DNA of 64,000 nt from CAMPKL01 sp963805925 (GTDB lineage: Bacteria; Acidobacteriota; Terriglobia; Bryobacterales; UBA6623): NCBI GenBank assembly GCA_963805925.1, contig CAWDWB010000003.1, positions 1,860,001 through 1,924,000 of the forward strand. Direction: 5' to 3'. Positions 19,977 to 29,071 of this stretch are shown piece after piece. The notes below the pieces were generated by a model, which saw nothing but the letters and a program-made list of their open reading frames with translations, ran no database searches and was not told where the DNA came from. How positions within the stretch are numbered: the stretch's first letter is position 1; every line of letters starts with the position of its first letter. The position numbers and the translations under genes are program-made.

Positions 19977-20894
19977 CTACGGCCGAGGGATGTCGTCCGC
20001 GGGTTTGGCGGCTAGGGAGATGCCGGTGATCACCGAAGCGAGGCCGAGCCAGAGGCGGGCGGTGAGTTGTTCGCCGAAGAACAACGAGCTGAGGATGAGT
20101 CCGGACATCGGCGTGGTGAAGGAGAACACCGAGATGCGTCCGGGGGAGTGGGCTTTGAGCAGCCGCACCCAAAGCACGAGCGCCAGGCCGCCGACGATAA
20201 AGCCTTGGTAGAGGATGGCGGTGATCGCTTTCCAGTCGAAGGGGCCACGGATGGAGTTGCCCATCAACCAGCCACCAATAGCGAAGCAGGGGATGGAAAA
20301 GACCAGCTGCCAGAAGACGGCGCGCGTAGAGGGCATCGACTGCACGATGCGCTGGATATAGACGGTGCGCACGCCTACCAGGAACGACGAGACGATGATG
20401 ACCCAGTTGCCCAGCAGCGGATGCGGGGCGAGGGTGGCGTCGGGGCGTCCGAAAGCGACGTAGGAGACGCCGACGAAGGCGATGGTCAGGCCCAGGACGC
20501 GCCGGGCGGTCAGCCGGTCGGCGGGGACGAAGAAGTGGGCGATGAGGTTGGCGAAGATTGGGTTGGTGTTGATCAGCGTGACGGCGTAGGCGGGCGAGGT
20601 TAAGTCGGCGCCCCAGTGGAGCAAGGCGATCTGCGCGGTATACATCACGCCAAGCAGACCGAGCTGACGTCGGTCGCCGGGCTCGGGCCACAGACGGATT
20701 CCGGCCGAACGCGCGTAGATCCCGACGGCGATGGCGCTGACGGACATGCGGGCGAAGGCTGTCCAGAGCGGGGCGACGGCGGTGAGCGCGAACTTGATGG
20801 CGACCTGATTGCCGCCGCGCGAGACCGAGACCGCGATGCTGAGCAGGGCTGTGCGCCACGAGATCGGCTTGGTCGGTTGGGGGTCGGGAGGCAC
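19977..20894 (-). CDS. EamA/DMT family drug/metabolite transporter
   Basis: About 305 residues with ten hydrophobic helices in two EamA repeats (NQVAIKFALTAVAPLWTAFARMSVSAIAVG and the matching GFIVGGLALVLWVRLLKAHSPGRISVFSFTTPMSGLILSSLFFGEQLT). The frame can open at a TTG at 20945, but that leaves only six bases to the divergent pyruvate carboxylase start. The GTG at 20894 places the first residues directly before the first helix, so I prefer it. Substrate unknown. Confidence 0.85.
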   Translation of the reverse strand: MPPDPQPTKPISWRTALLSIAVSVSRGGNQVAIKFALTAVAPLWTAFARMSVSAIAVGIYARSAGIRLWPEPGDRRQLGLLGVMYTAQIALLHWGADLTSPAYAVTLINTNPIFANLIAHFFVPADRLTARRVLGLTIAFVGVSYVAFGRPDATLAPHPLLGNWVIIVSSFLVGVRTVYIQRIVQSMPSTRAVFWQLVFSIPCFAIGGWLMGNSIRGPFDWKAITAILYQGFIVGGLALVLWVRLLKAHSPGRISVFSFTTPMSGLILSSLFFGEQLTARLWLGLASVITGISLAAKPADDIPRP

Positions 20895-20951
20895 GAGGGA
20901 AGGTTCCAGGATAGCGAGCGTCGGGGCACGGTAATCTAGAGGCAACCCGCC

Positions 20952-23900
20952 ATGAAGAAACTACTGGCCGCTAACCGAGGCGAAATCGCCATACGTATTC
21001 TGCGCGCCGCGACGGAGTTGGGACTCCGCACGGCGACGATCTATTCGCAAGAAGATCGGCTGAGTCTGCATCGCTTTAAGGCCGACGAGGCCTACCTAGT
21101 GGGCAAAGGCAAAGGGCCGGTGGCGGCCTATCTCGACATCGACGGCATTGTCGCGCTGGCAAAGGAACACCACGTCGACGCGATCCACCCCGGGTACGGC
21201 TTCTTGTCGGAGAACCCGGCGTTTGCGCGGGCTTGCGCCAAAGCGGGCATCAAGTTCGTTGGGCCGACGCCGGAATTGCTCGACGGGTTGGGCGACAAGC
21301 TCGAAGCCAAGAAGTTGGCGACGAAGGCCAATGTGCGCGTCGTGCCGGGCACCGACGATCCGATCGACGACGTCGACGAAGCGGTGCGGGTGGCGAAGGA
21401 AATCGGCTTCCCTGTGATCGTCAAGGCTGCCTTCGGCGGCGGTGGGCGCGGCATGCGCGTGGTGGAGTCCGAACGCGACCTAAAGGACAAGATCGCCGAG
21501 GCCAGCCAGGAAGCGACGTTGGCGTTCGGAAACGGCGCGGTGTTCGTCGAGCGCTTCGTCAAACGGGCGCGGCATATCGAAGTGCAGATTTTGGCCGACG
21601 CGCATGGCGAGGTGATGCACCTCTATGAGCGCGACTGCTCTGTGCAACGGCGGCATCAGAAGGTGGTGGAGATTGCGCCAGCGCCGAATCTCTCAGCCAA
21701 GACGCGTGGCGAGTTGTGCGATGCCGCGGTGCGCATCGCCAAGACCGCCGGCTACGTAAACGCCGGGACCGTGGAGTTCCTGGTCGACGCGGACAGCGAA
21801 GAGTGGTTCTTCATCGAAGTCAACCCTCGCGTGCAGGTCGAGCACACGGTGACCGAGATGGTCACCGGCATCGACATCGTGCGCGCGCAGATCTTGGTGG
21901 CGCAGGGCGTGAAGCTGCATGAGGCGCCGTTGTCGTTGCCCAAGCAGGACGAGATCAAGACCAACGGTTTTGCGATCCAATGCCGCATTACGACCGAAGA
22001 TCCGGAAGACAATTTCGCGCCTGACTACGGACGCATTACGACCTACCGCTCGCCGGCTGGATTGGGCATTCGCTTGGATGGCGCAACGGCGTATTCCGGA
22101 GCGCAGCTGCAGCCTTACTATGATTCGCTGCTGGTCAAGATGACCACCTGGGATACGACGCTCGACAACGCTTGCAGGCGTGCGGATAGGGCGCTGCGTG
22201 AATTTCGCATTCGCGGCGTGAAGACGAATATTCCGTTTCTCGAGAACGTGGTCAACCACGAAGTTTTCCGGGCGGGCGCGACGACGACGGGCTTTTTAGA
22301 GCAATACCCCGAACTGTTCCGCTTTAGGAAACGGCGAGATCGCGCAACGCGCTTGCTGAGCTACGTCGGGCACGTGATCGTCAACGGCAACGAGACGGTC
22401 AAGGGTCGTCCGCGCCTCGATGCGTTCGAAGAGCCCGCGGTGATGCCCTTTGAGATGGGCGTTACGCCTGCTGCGGGCACCAAGCAGATGCTCGACGAGC
22501 AAGGGCCGAAGAAGCTGGCCGAGTGGGTCAGCGCGCAGAAGAAACAGCTGATCACCGATACGACGTTTCGCGACGCGCACCAGTCGTTGATGGCGACCCG
22601 CGTGCGGACGCATGACTTGTTGCTGGCTGCCGAGCCGGTGGCGCAACGGTTGCCGGACCTCTTCAGCTTGGAGATGTGGGGGGGCGCGACGTTCGATGCC
22701 TCGATGCGGTTTTTGTACGAAGACCCATGGATGCGCCTGAGGGAATTGCGCGAGAAGATTCCGAATATCTGTTTTCAGATGCTGCTGCGCGCTTCGAACG
22801 CGGTGGGCTACACGAGTTACCCGGACAATGTCGTGCGCGAGTTCACGCTGGAGGCGGCCAAGCAGGGCATCGACGTATTCAGGATTTTCGATTCGCTGAA
22901 TGACGTCGACCAGATGGAAGTAGCGATCCAGGCCGTGCTCGATAGCGGACGGATCTGCGAGCCTGCGATTTGCTACACCGGCGACGTGCTTGATCCGAAG
23001 CGGCCCAAGTACAGCTTGAACTACTACGTGAAGCTGGCCAAGCGGCTCGAAGCGATGGGCGGACACATCTTGGCGATCAAGGATATGGCCGGGCTGTGCC
23101 GGCCGTTCGCGGCGTACGAGTTGGTCAGGACGCTCAAGCAAGAAGTGGGCATGCCGATTCACTTCCACACGCATGATTCGAGCGGCCTAAATGCGGCGAC
23201 GTTGTTGAAGGCGTCGGAGGCGGGCGTAGATATCATCGACGGCGCCGTGGGCTCGATGAGCGGTTCGACGAGCCAGCCGAATCTGAATTCGATGGCGGCG
23301 TCGCTACGCAATACGGAACGCGATACGGGGTTGGATGAGCAGGCGCTGAGCGACCACTCGCTCTATTGGGAGACCGTGCGCACGTACTATCTGCCGTTCG
23401 ATAATGCACCGCGGCACGGCTCGGCGGATATCTACATGCACGAGATTCCCGGCGGGCAATTCACCAACTTGCAGCAGCAGGCGGCGGCCATGGGGTTAGG
23501 GCATCGTTGGCGCGAAGTGGAACGCATGTATGCGGATGTGAACCAGCTGTTCGGCGACATCGTCAAGGTGACGCCGTCGAGCAAGGTTGTCGGCGACATG
23601 GCGCTGTATCTGCTGAGCAAGGGCATGACTTGCGAAGAAGTCGCCGCGCTGCCCGACGACCATAGCGTGGCCTTCCCGGATTCGGTGACGGACATGATGG
23701 CCGGGTCGCTGGGCGTGCCGCCCGATGGTTGGCCCGAGCGCGTGCAGAAGATCATTCTACGCGGAGCGAAGCCGATCGAGGGGCGCGCGGGAGCGAAGTT
23801 GCCGGCGGCTGATTTCACAGCGTTAGAAGCGGAGTTGACGCCGATCTTGCATCGCGAGCCGGAGTGGGACGAGACGTTGAGTTACGTCTTGTATCCGCAA

Positions 23901-24392
23901 GTCTTCAAGGACTACGCAGCGAAGCGGCTCGCTTATTCCGATGTGAGTGTGCTGCCGACGCCGGTGTTCTTCTATGGCATGGAGACCGGCGAGGAGTGGG
24001 CGATCGATCTCGAAGAAGGCAAGACGCTGGTGGTGAAGTTTTTGACGGTTGGCGAACCGCACACGGATGGCACGCGTACGATCTTCTTTGAGCTGAACGG
24101 GCAGCCGCGCGAAGTGCGCGTGCGCGACGAATCGCTGAAGAGCGAAGTCCAGGCGCGGCCGAAAGCGCAGGCGAATGTGGCGAGCCATGTCGGCGCGCCG
24201 ACGCCGGGCCTGGTGACGGGGTTGTTTGTCGAAGCGGGCGCCGAGGTCAAACGCAACGACAAGCTGCTGACGCTGGAGGCTATGAAGATGCAGTCGACAA
24301 TCTACGCGCCGCTGGACGGCAAGGTCGTCGAGGTGCTGGTGGGGCCTGGCGAGCAGGTTGAGGCCAAGGATCTGCTGGTGGTGATTGAGTAG
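20952..24392 (+). CDS. pyc: Pyruvate carboxylase
   Basis: 1146 residues, the full single-chain enzyme. The biotin carboxylase domain is about 1-450 (KKLLAANRGEIAIRILRA; glycine-rich ATP loop AAFGGGGRGMR). The carboxyltransferase domain starts near 536 (DTTFRDAHQSLMATRVRT; metal-binding region HFHTHDSSGLN). The biotin carrier domain is about 1075-1146, with biotinyl Lys1112 in EAMKM, 34 residues from the end. It converts pyruvate, bicarbonate and ATP to oxaloacetate for anaplerosis. The gene is monocistronic as far as visible, divergent from the EamA transporter. Confidence 0.97.
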   Translation: MKKLLAANRGEIAIRILRAATELGLRTATIYSQEDRLSLHRFKADEAYLVGKGKGPVAAYLDIDGIVALAKEHHVDAIHPGYGFLSENPAFARACAKAGIKFVGPTPELLDGLGDKLEAKKLATKANVRVVPGTDDPIDDVDEAVRVAKEIGFPVIVKAAFGGGGRGMRVVESERDLKDKIAEASQEATLAFGNGAVFVERFVKRARHIEVQILADAHGEVMHLYERDCSVQRRHQKVVEIAPAPNLSAKTRGELCDAAVRIAKTAGYVNAGTVEFLVDADSEEWFFIEVNPRVQVEHTVTEMVTGIDIVRAQILVAQGVKLHEAPLSLPKQDEIKTNGFAIQCRITTEDPEDNFAPDYGRITTYRSPAGLGIRLDGATAYSGAQLQPYYDSLLVKMTTWDTTLDNACRRADRALREFRIRGVKTNIPFLENVVNHEVFRAGATTTGFLEQYPELFRFRKRRDRATRLLSYVGHVIVNGNETVKGRPRLDAFEEPAVMPFEMGVTPAAGTKQMLDEQGPKKLAEWVSAQKKQLITDTTFRDAHQSLMATRVRTHDLLLAAEPVAQRLPDLFSLEMWGGATFDASMRFLYEDPWMRLRELREKIPNICFQMLLRASNAVGYTSYPDNVVREFTLEAAKQGIDVFRIFDSLNDVDQMEVAIQAVLDSGRICEPAICYTGDVLDPKRPKYSLNYYVKLAKRLEAMGGHILAIKDMAGLCRPFAAYELVRTLKQEVGMPIHFHTHDSSGLNAATLLKASEAGVDIIDGAVGSMSGSTSQPNLNSMAASLRNTERDTGLDEQALSDHSLYWETVRTYYLPFDNAPRHGSADIYMHEIPGGQFTNLQQQAAAMGLGHRWREVERMYADVNQLFGDIVKVTPSSKVVGDMALYLLSKGMTCEEVAALPDDHSVAFPDSVTDMMAGSLGVPPDGWPERVQKIILRGAKPIEGRAGAKLPAADFTALEAELTPILHREPEWDETLSYVLYPQVFKDYAAKRLAYSDVSVLPTPVFFYGMETGEEWAIDLEEGKTLVVKFLTVGEPHTDGTRTIFFELNGQPREVRVRDESLKSEVQARPKAQANVASHVGAPTPGLVTGLFVEAGAEVKRNDKLLTLEAMKMQSTIYAPLDGKVVEVLVGPGEQVEAKDLLVVIE

Positions 24393-24468
24393 ACGCGAGT
24401 CTCGGAGCAGCTGCGGGCCGGTGGTTTCGTGGACATGACGCACTTCAGCGGCGAGGCCCCAGGAAACA

Positions 24469-24753
24469 CTAAGCCTGATCGTCGATCAATGCAATAGAGA
24501 GATTCTTGGCTCCGTTCGTGTCCCCAAAGTCCTCGCCAAGATGGATGTGAAATCCGGTCGCATACTCGCCGAGCGACATCTTCAGAAACAACTTTGCTAA
24601 GGCGAGGCATCCTGCCCTGTTCGCATTCAGGTAGTACTCAGAATCTTCGAGGCCAAATCTCAGCACCTCGTCATCGGCCTCACTGTACTCGAAGGTGATT
24701 TTTCGCGGCGACTCGTCTACAAAATCGAATTGGAAAGTTCGAACGTTGTCCAT
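24469..24753 (-). CDS. Small Imm32-like protein
   Basis: 94 residues. The pattern of a short beta strand, then YYLNANRAGCLALAKLFLKM and a closing GFHIHLGEDF, resembles the Imm32 immunity-protein family (ANREGL, then LA...L, and HIHLD). In polymorphic toxin systems such proteins neutralise a co-encoded toxin, but no toxin or secretion gene is nearby, so this would be an orphan or a housekeeping relative. It lies between pyc (other strand) and the ABC exporter genes. The assignment rests on pattern resemblance only. Confidence 0.6.
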   Translation of the reverse strand: MDNVRTFQFDFVDESPRKITFEYSEADDEVLRFGLEDSEYYLNANRAGCLALAKLFLKMSLGEYATGFHIHLGEDFGDTNGAKNLSIALIDDQA

Positions 24754-24791
24754 GAAAGGATTGTAAAGGCCGATGTGCCCTCTCTGAGCTG

Positions 24792-26600
24792 CTAGTCCAG
24801 CCGCCGGCCGCGTTCTTGGCTCTCGTATTGGAGCTGGTAGAGCTTCCAGTAGAGTCCTTTGTGGGAGATGAGTTCGGCGTGGGTACCGATCTCGCGCAAC
24901 TTGCCCTTGTGCATCACCAGGATGCGCGAGGCACGCTTGATCGTCGACAAGCGATGGGCGATGACGATCGAGGTGTGCTTGTCGACGAGCTGGGTGAGCG
25001 CGTCGCGAATGAGCACTTCGGTGGCGGAATCGACGCTCGAAGTGGCTTCGTCGAGGATCAAGAACGGCGAGTTGCGGGCTAGAGCACGGGCAAAACTCAG
25101 CAGCTGCTTTTGTCCCGTCGACAACGAGGCTCCGCGCTCCCCGATTGTGGTGTCAAAGCCTTGGGGAAGCGACTCAATGAAGCTGAGCAGTTGGACGCGT
25201 CCGGCCGCCTGGCGTGCCTGATCGAGCGTGACGTCGTCATCCAGGCGGATGTTCTCTTCGATCGTCCCGCTGAATAGGTGCGGGTCTTGCAGGACGACGC
25301 CGAATCGTTTGCGCAGCCCGTCGCGGCTCCACTCGCGAATGTCTTTGCCGCCGACGAGAATGCGACCTCTTTGCGGCTCGTAGAAGCGCAATAACAGGCT
25401 GATGAGCGTGGTCTTGCCGGCGCCGGTGTGGCCGACGACGGCCATCATCTCGTAAGGCTCCACGCGGAAGCTGACGTCTTCGAGCACCCAGTCTTCGTCG
25501 TTGTAGGCGAACCAAACGTGCTCGAACTCGATGTCGGGGTTGGCGAGCGGTTCGGCGGGAGCGAGAGCGGCGGGCGTTTCATCGATTGGTTCGTCGAGCA
25601 GCGAAAAGATGCGCTCGGAACTGGCCAGCGCCGACTGCAAGACGTTGAACTTTTCGCTGAGATCTTGGACAGGCCGGAAGACCCGCGAGCCGAATTGCAT
25701 GAAGGCGACCAAAACGCCCAGCGATAGCGACCCTTCGGCCGACAACCAGCCGCCTCCGGCAAACAGCAAGACGACAGCGAAGGCCCCGGCCATCTCGACA
25801 GCCGGAAAGAACATCGAGTGGGCGCGCGCGGCGCCGAGCTCCGCGCTGAAGTACGTCTGTTTGACATCCTCGTAGTCTTCCAGGCTGCGCCGTTCGTCGC
25901 CGAACAGTTGGATGACGGCGATTCCCGAAAGGCGCTCTTGCAAGAAGGCGTTGATGTTGGCGACGGCGCCCCGAACCTTGCGTAGGTTGGCGCGCACGCG
26001 GCTGCGGAACAGCCAAGTAACAAAAAAGATGATCGGCGCCATGGTCAGCAGGATCAACGTCAGCTTGACGCTGAGGTACAGCATCGCGAGGAAGATGAAG
26101 CCTAAGGTAACGACATCGCCGGCGATGGCCGCGATGCCGGAGGTAAACAACTCATTGAGAGCGTCTACGTCGCTGGTCACGCGCGTCACCAACCGGCCGA
26201 CCGGATTGGCGTCGAAGTAGGCGACTCGCTTGGACTGCAGACGTTCGAACGCTTCGTTCCGCAGGTCGAACATCACGTCCTGGCCGGTGCGGTTCATGAT
26301 GGTTATCTGGCTCGCGCGCAGGACGTAATTGAGCGCGAGGATGACGGCGTAAACCGCGACCAGCAAGGCCAGAGCGTCCGCACGGTCGGTGGGCATCCAG
26401 GCATCGAGCCAGGACGGCCCCAACGGCGTGGGACGCAGGCTGCGATCGACGGCAACCTTGGTCAGCAAGGGGCCGGCGACTCCTAGCAGCGAGTGCAGCA
26501 ATAGAAGCACGACGGCGGCGATCGCCGATCGGCGGTAGGGCCGCAGATAGCCTAGCAGGCGGCGGATCAAGGCGACGTCCTGGCGCGAGGAGCTATTCAT
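24792..26600 (-). CDS. ABC exporter half-transporter, TM288-like subunit
   Basis: 602 residues: six-helix exporter membrane domain (about 1-330) then an ATPase domain with Walker A VGHTGAGKTT (near 393), signature LSTGQ (near 492; consensus LSGGQ) and Walker B LILDEATSSVD with catalytic Glu intact (near 516). The altered signature with intact Glu, next to a partner with Asp in place of Glu, is the arrangement of heterodimeric type IV exporters such as TM287/288. Its start lies inside the partner's last codons (8-base overlap). Probable lipid, peptide or drug export. Confidence 0.92.
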   Translation of the reverse strand: MNSSSRQDVALIRRLLGYLRPYRRSAIAAVVLLLLHSLLGVAGPLLTKVAVDRSLRPTPLGPSWLDAWMPTDRADALALLVAVYAVILALNYVLRASQITIMNRTGQDVMFDLRNEAFERLQSKRVAYFDANPVGRLVTRVTSDVDALNELFTSGIAAIAGDVVTLGFIFLAMLYLSVKLTLILLTMAPIIFFVTWLFRSRVRANLRKVRGAVANINAFLQERLSGIAVIQLFGDERRSLEDYEDVKQTYFSAELGAARAHSMFFPAVEMAGAFAVVLLFAGGGWLSAEGSLSLGVLVAFMQFGSRVFRPVQDLSEKFNVLQSALASSERIFSLLDEPIDETPAALAPAEPLANPDIEFEHVWFAYNDEDWVLEDVSFRVEPYEMMAVVGHTGAGKTTLISLLLRFYEPQRGRILVGGKDIREWSRDGLRKRFGVVLQDPHLFSGTIEENIRLDDDVTLDQARQAAGRVQLLSFIESLPQGFDTTIGERGASLSTGQKQLLSFARALARNSPFLILDEATSSVDSATEVLIRDALTQLVDKHTSIVIAHRLSTIKRASRILVMHKGKLREIGTHAELISHKGLYWKLYQLQYESQERGRRLD

Positions 26601-28344
26601 CGCGGCTTAGCTCCTCCTCTAGCAGTTGCTTGCGATAGAGATCGGCGTAGACTCCATTCGCCGAGAGCAGGTCTTCGTGCGAGCCGTATTCGACGATGCT
26701 GCCTTCTTCGAGGACGGCGATTTGATCGGCGTAAAGAATAGCCGAGAGCCGATGCGAGGCGACGATCGTCGTCCGATTGCGCATGAACAAGCGCAGCCGT
26801 TCGAGGATGGCCGCTTCGGCGCCGGCATCCACGCTCGAAAGCGCGTCGTCGAGCAGCAGGATTCGCGGATCGCGCAGCAGCGCGCGGGCCAGACACAGAC
26901 GTTGTTGCTGTCCGCCAGACAAGGTCATGCCGCGCTCGCCGACCAAGGTGTCGAGACCGCGCGGGAAGGCCTGGATCTCGTCCCAGACTTGGGCGATGGA
27001 GGCTGCTTCTTCGAGCTGCCAGTCCTCTGCAGAAGGGGCCGCCAGGCGCAGGTTTTCACGGATGGAACGATTGAACAGGAAGCTCGTTTGGGGAACGTAG
27101 CCAACCGAAGAGCGCAAGACGTTGGGCGGTATGCGGCGCACGTCGATGTGGTCGACGGCGACGACGCCTGAGGAGGCGTCGAGCAGACGCGGAAGTAGGT
27201 CCAACAATGTGCTCTTGCCGCAGCCGACCGAGCCGACGACAGCCAGCGTTTGGCCGGCGCGAATGGCGAGAGAAACTCCGTCCAATGCGGGGCGTGAGGC
27301 GCCAGGGTAGTACACCGAAACGCTGTCGAAGCTGACGTCGCCACGCAGGCTGATGATGGACGGGTCGGCAGAGGGCGTATTCGGCAGACTGAGCGGATAG
27401 GTCATCAGCTCTTGGAGACGGCCCAAAGCGGAAGAGCCGCGTTGAGCCAGGTTGACGACCCAACCCAGGCCGATCATCGGCCAGGTCAGGATCGCCATAT
27501 AGCTAAGGAACATGGCGAACGAGCCGATGGTCATCGCACCCTGCATGGTTCTCCAGCCGCCGTAGCCGAGAATGGCCATGAAGGTCAGCCCGACCAGCAG
27601 TTCCAGCTGCGGGTAGAAGCGCCGCCAGATGCGGACCAGTTCGAGATTCTCTTTGCGGTAGACCTGATTGAGCGTGTGGAACCGTTCGGATTCGGCGTGA
27701 GACTGCCCGTAGGCTCGAATGACGCGTACGTTATTCAGGTTCTCTTGCGTGAGGGAGGCGATGTCGGACAGCGACTCCTGAACCTTGCGGAACCGCTCGT
27801 GAACTTGTCGACCGAAGTAGGCGACGGTGATGGAGACCAGCGGGATGGGTACGAAGACGACGCAGGTCAGCCGCCAGTCCGTGGCGGCCATCACGGTAAG
27901 CACGACGGTGAAGGTCAGCAGGATGTCGACTGCCTGCATGAGGCCTTGGCCGATCATCGACTTCACGGCCCCCAAGTCGTTGACGGCCCGGGACATGATG
28001 TCTCCGGTGGGGTAGGAGCGGTAGAACCGTTGCGGCAGGTAGAAGAGATGGCCGACGAGGTCGGTGGCGACGTCCGACTCGACGCGCCGCGCGTTGCGCG
28101 CGATGATCCAGCGCATCCAGAACTGGAAAATGGCCTTGGCTGCGGCGACCGCGAGCAGAGCGCCGGCGATGGGCCACAGAGCCGAAGCGGGTTCCCGAGC
28201 GGCCAGCGTATCGACCGCTTGCTTAATGAAGATCGGAAAAGCAGCCGTAAAGACGCTCTTGAAAAACAGCGCGACGAACCCAGCGACGTAGGACCAGCGG
28301 TAGCGAAGCAGGTAGGGTACAAGAGCCCGAAGGTTGCGCAGCAT
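26593..28344 (-). CDS. ABC exporter half-transporter, TM287-like subunit
   Basis: 583 residues from the ATG at 28344, which overlaps the YdcF stop (TAATG); an in-frame TTG at 28365 is possible but less likely. The six-helix membrane domain is followed by an ATPase with Walker A VGSVGCGKST (near 375), canonical signature LSGGQQQRLCLARA, and Walker B ILLLDDALSSVD (near 498). The usual catalytic Glu after Walker B is Asp, marking the degenerate ATP site of a heterodimeric exporter. It pairs with the downstream gene. Confidence 0.92.
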   Translation of the reverse strand: MLRNLRALVPYLLRYRWSYVAGFVALFFKSVFTAAFPIFIKQAVDTLAAREPASALWPIAGALLAVAAAKAIFQFWMRWIIARNARRVESDVATDLVGHLFYLPQRFYRSYPTGDIMSRAVNDLGAVKSMIGQGLMQAVDILLTFTVVLTVMAATDWRLTCVVFVPIPLVSITVAYFGRQVHERFRKVQESLSDIASLTQENLNNVRVIRAYGQSHAESERFHTLNQVYRKENLELVRIWRRFYPQLELLVGLTFMAILGYGGWRTMQGAMTIGSFAMFLSYMAILTWPMIGLGWVVNLAQRGSSALGRLQELMTYPLSLPNTPSADPSIISLRGDVSFDSVSVYYPGASRPALDGVSLAIRAGQTLAVVGSVGCGKSTLLDLLPRLLDASSGVVAVDHIDVRRIPPNVLRSSVGYVPQTSFLFNRSIRENLRLAAPSAEDWQLEEAASIAQVWDEIQAFPRGLDTLVGERGMTLSGGQQQRLCLARALLRDPRILLLDDALSSVDAGAEAAILERLRLFMRNRTTIVASHRLSAILYADQIAVLEEGSIVEYGSHEDLLSANGVYADLYRKQLLEEELSRDE

Positions 28345-28940
28345 TACTCGGGCTGCTCCCACCAAGAGTTGAGCGTCTTAATCCACTCGATGACCACGAT
28401 TTCGCGGCCAGAGCGGCTGAGCCACCACGTGTCGGGATCGAATCCCGGAGTCGGACTCGCCGCGAAAGAGTAGCGGACGTCCCCGGACGCCGATTTGCGG
28501 AAGATGCGTCCCGCGCGCGCGGTGTGGAAGTCGGAGGTGACGATGATGGCGTGCTTGACGTCGCGGGAACGGAGTTCCTGGTCGACGATGCGCGATTCCT
28601 CAAGGGTGGAATCCGCTTCCATGCAGAGCGGCTCGATGGCCTCGGGATCGCCGCCGTGGGCGATGGCGAAGGCGCGTGCGAGGTCGCATTCTCGAGCCTC
28701 GTAGAGCTCGTAGGAACCGTCGACGAGCATGCGCGGAGCGAGTCCGGCCTGGAGTAGACGCAGCCCTTCCTCGACGCGGCGTCCCGAGCCGTCGCCGGCG
28801 AGGACGACGATAACATCCGCAGAATCTATAGGATCGGTCCGAATCAAGAACTTCGCGGGCCCGGGCGCCCAGAAGTCGGAGGTCAGATAAACGACGCCGG
28901 CGATCAGCACTGCGGCCGTGATGATGCGTAACGCTCGCAT
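28344..28940 (-). CDS. YdcF/DUF218 family membrane-anchored protein
   Basis: 198 residues with an N-terminal helix (IITAAVLIAGVVYLTSDF) and the DUF218 core: DVIVVLAGDGSGRRVEEGLRLL, then STLEESRIVDQELRSRDVKHAIIVTSDFHTARA. E. coli family members include YdcF, SanA and ElyC, linked to envelope integrity. First gene of the operon with the two ABC half-transporters, to which it is coupled by a one-base stop/start overlap. This suggests a shared role at the cell envelope. Confidence 0.88.
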   Translation of the reverse strand: MRALRIITAAVLIAGVVYLTSDFWAPGPAKFLIRTDPIDSADVIVVLAGDGSGRRVEEGLRLLQAGLAPRMLVDGSYELYEARECDLARAFAIAHGGDPEAIEPLCMEADSTLEESRIVDQELRSRDVKHAIIVTSDFHTARAGRIFRKSASGDVRYSFAASPTPGFDPDTWWLSRSGREIVVIEWIKTLNSWWEQPE

Positions 28941-29071
28941 GTCGGCTGAGCCGATTGCCGGCTTGAGGCCGTGACTCCTATATTACCCGAGCTTGGGGGC
29001 TGGACCTGGGCGAAGAGCGGAGTGCATCCGTTATCCTTGAGAGTTCTCGCTAGGGGCTGCGCGCCGCTTCG

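Noticed and set aside
19951..20859. 302-codon Arg/His/Pro-rich frame within the EamA gene
   Set aside because: Composition is that of a frame-shifted GC-rich shadow; the EamA frame has proper membrane helices.
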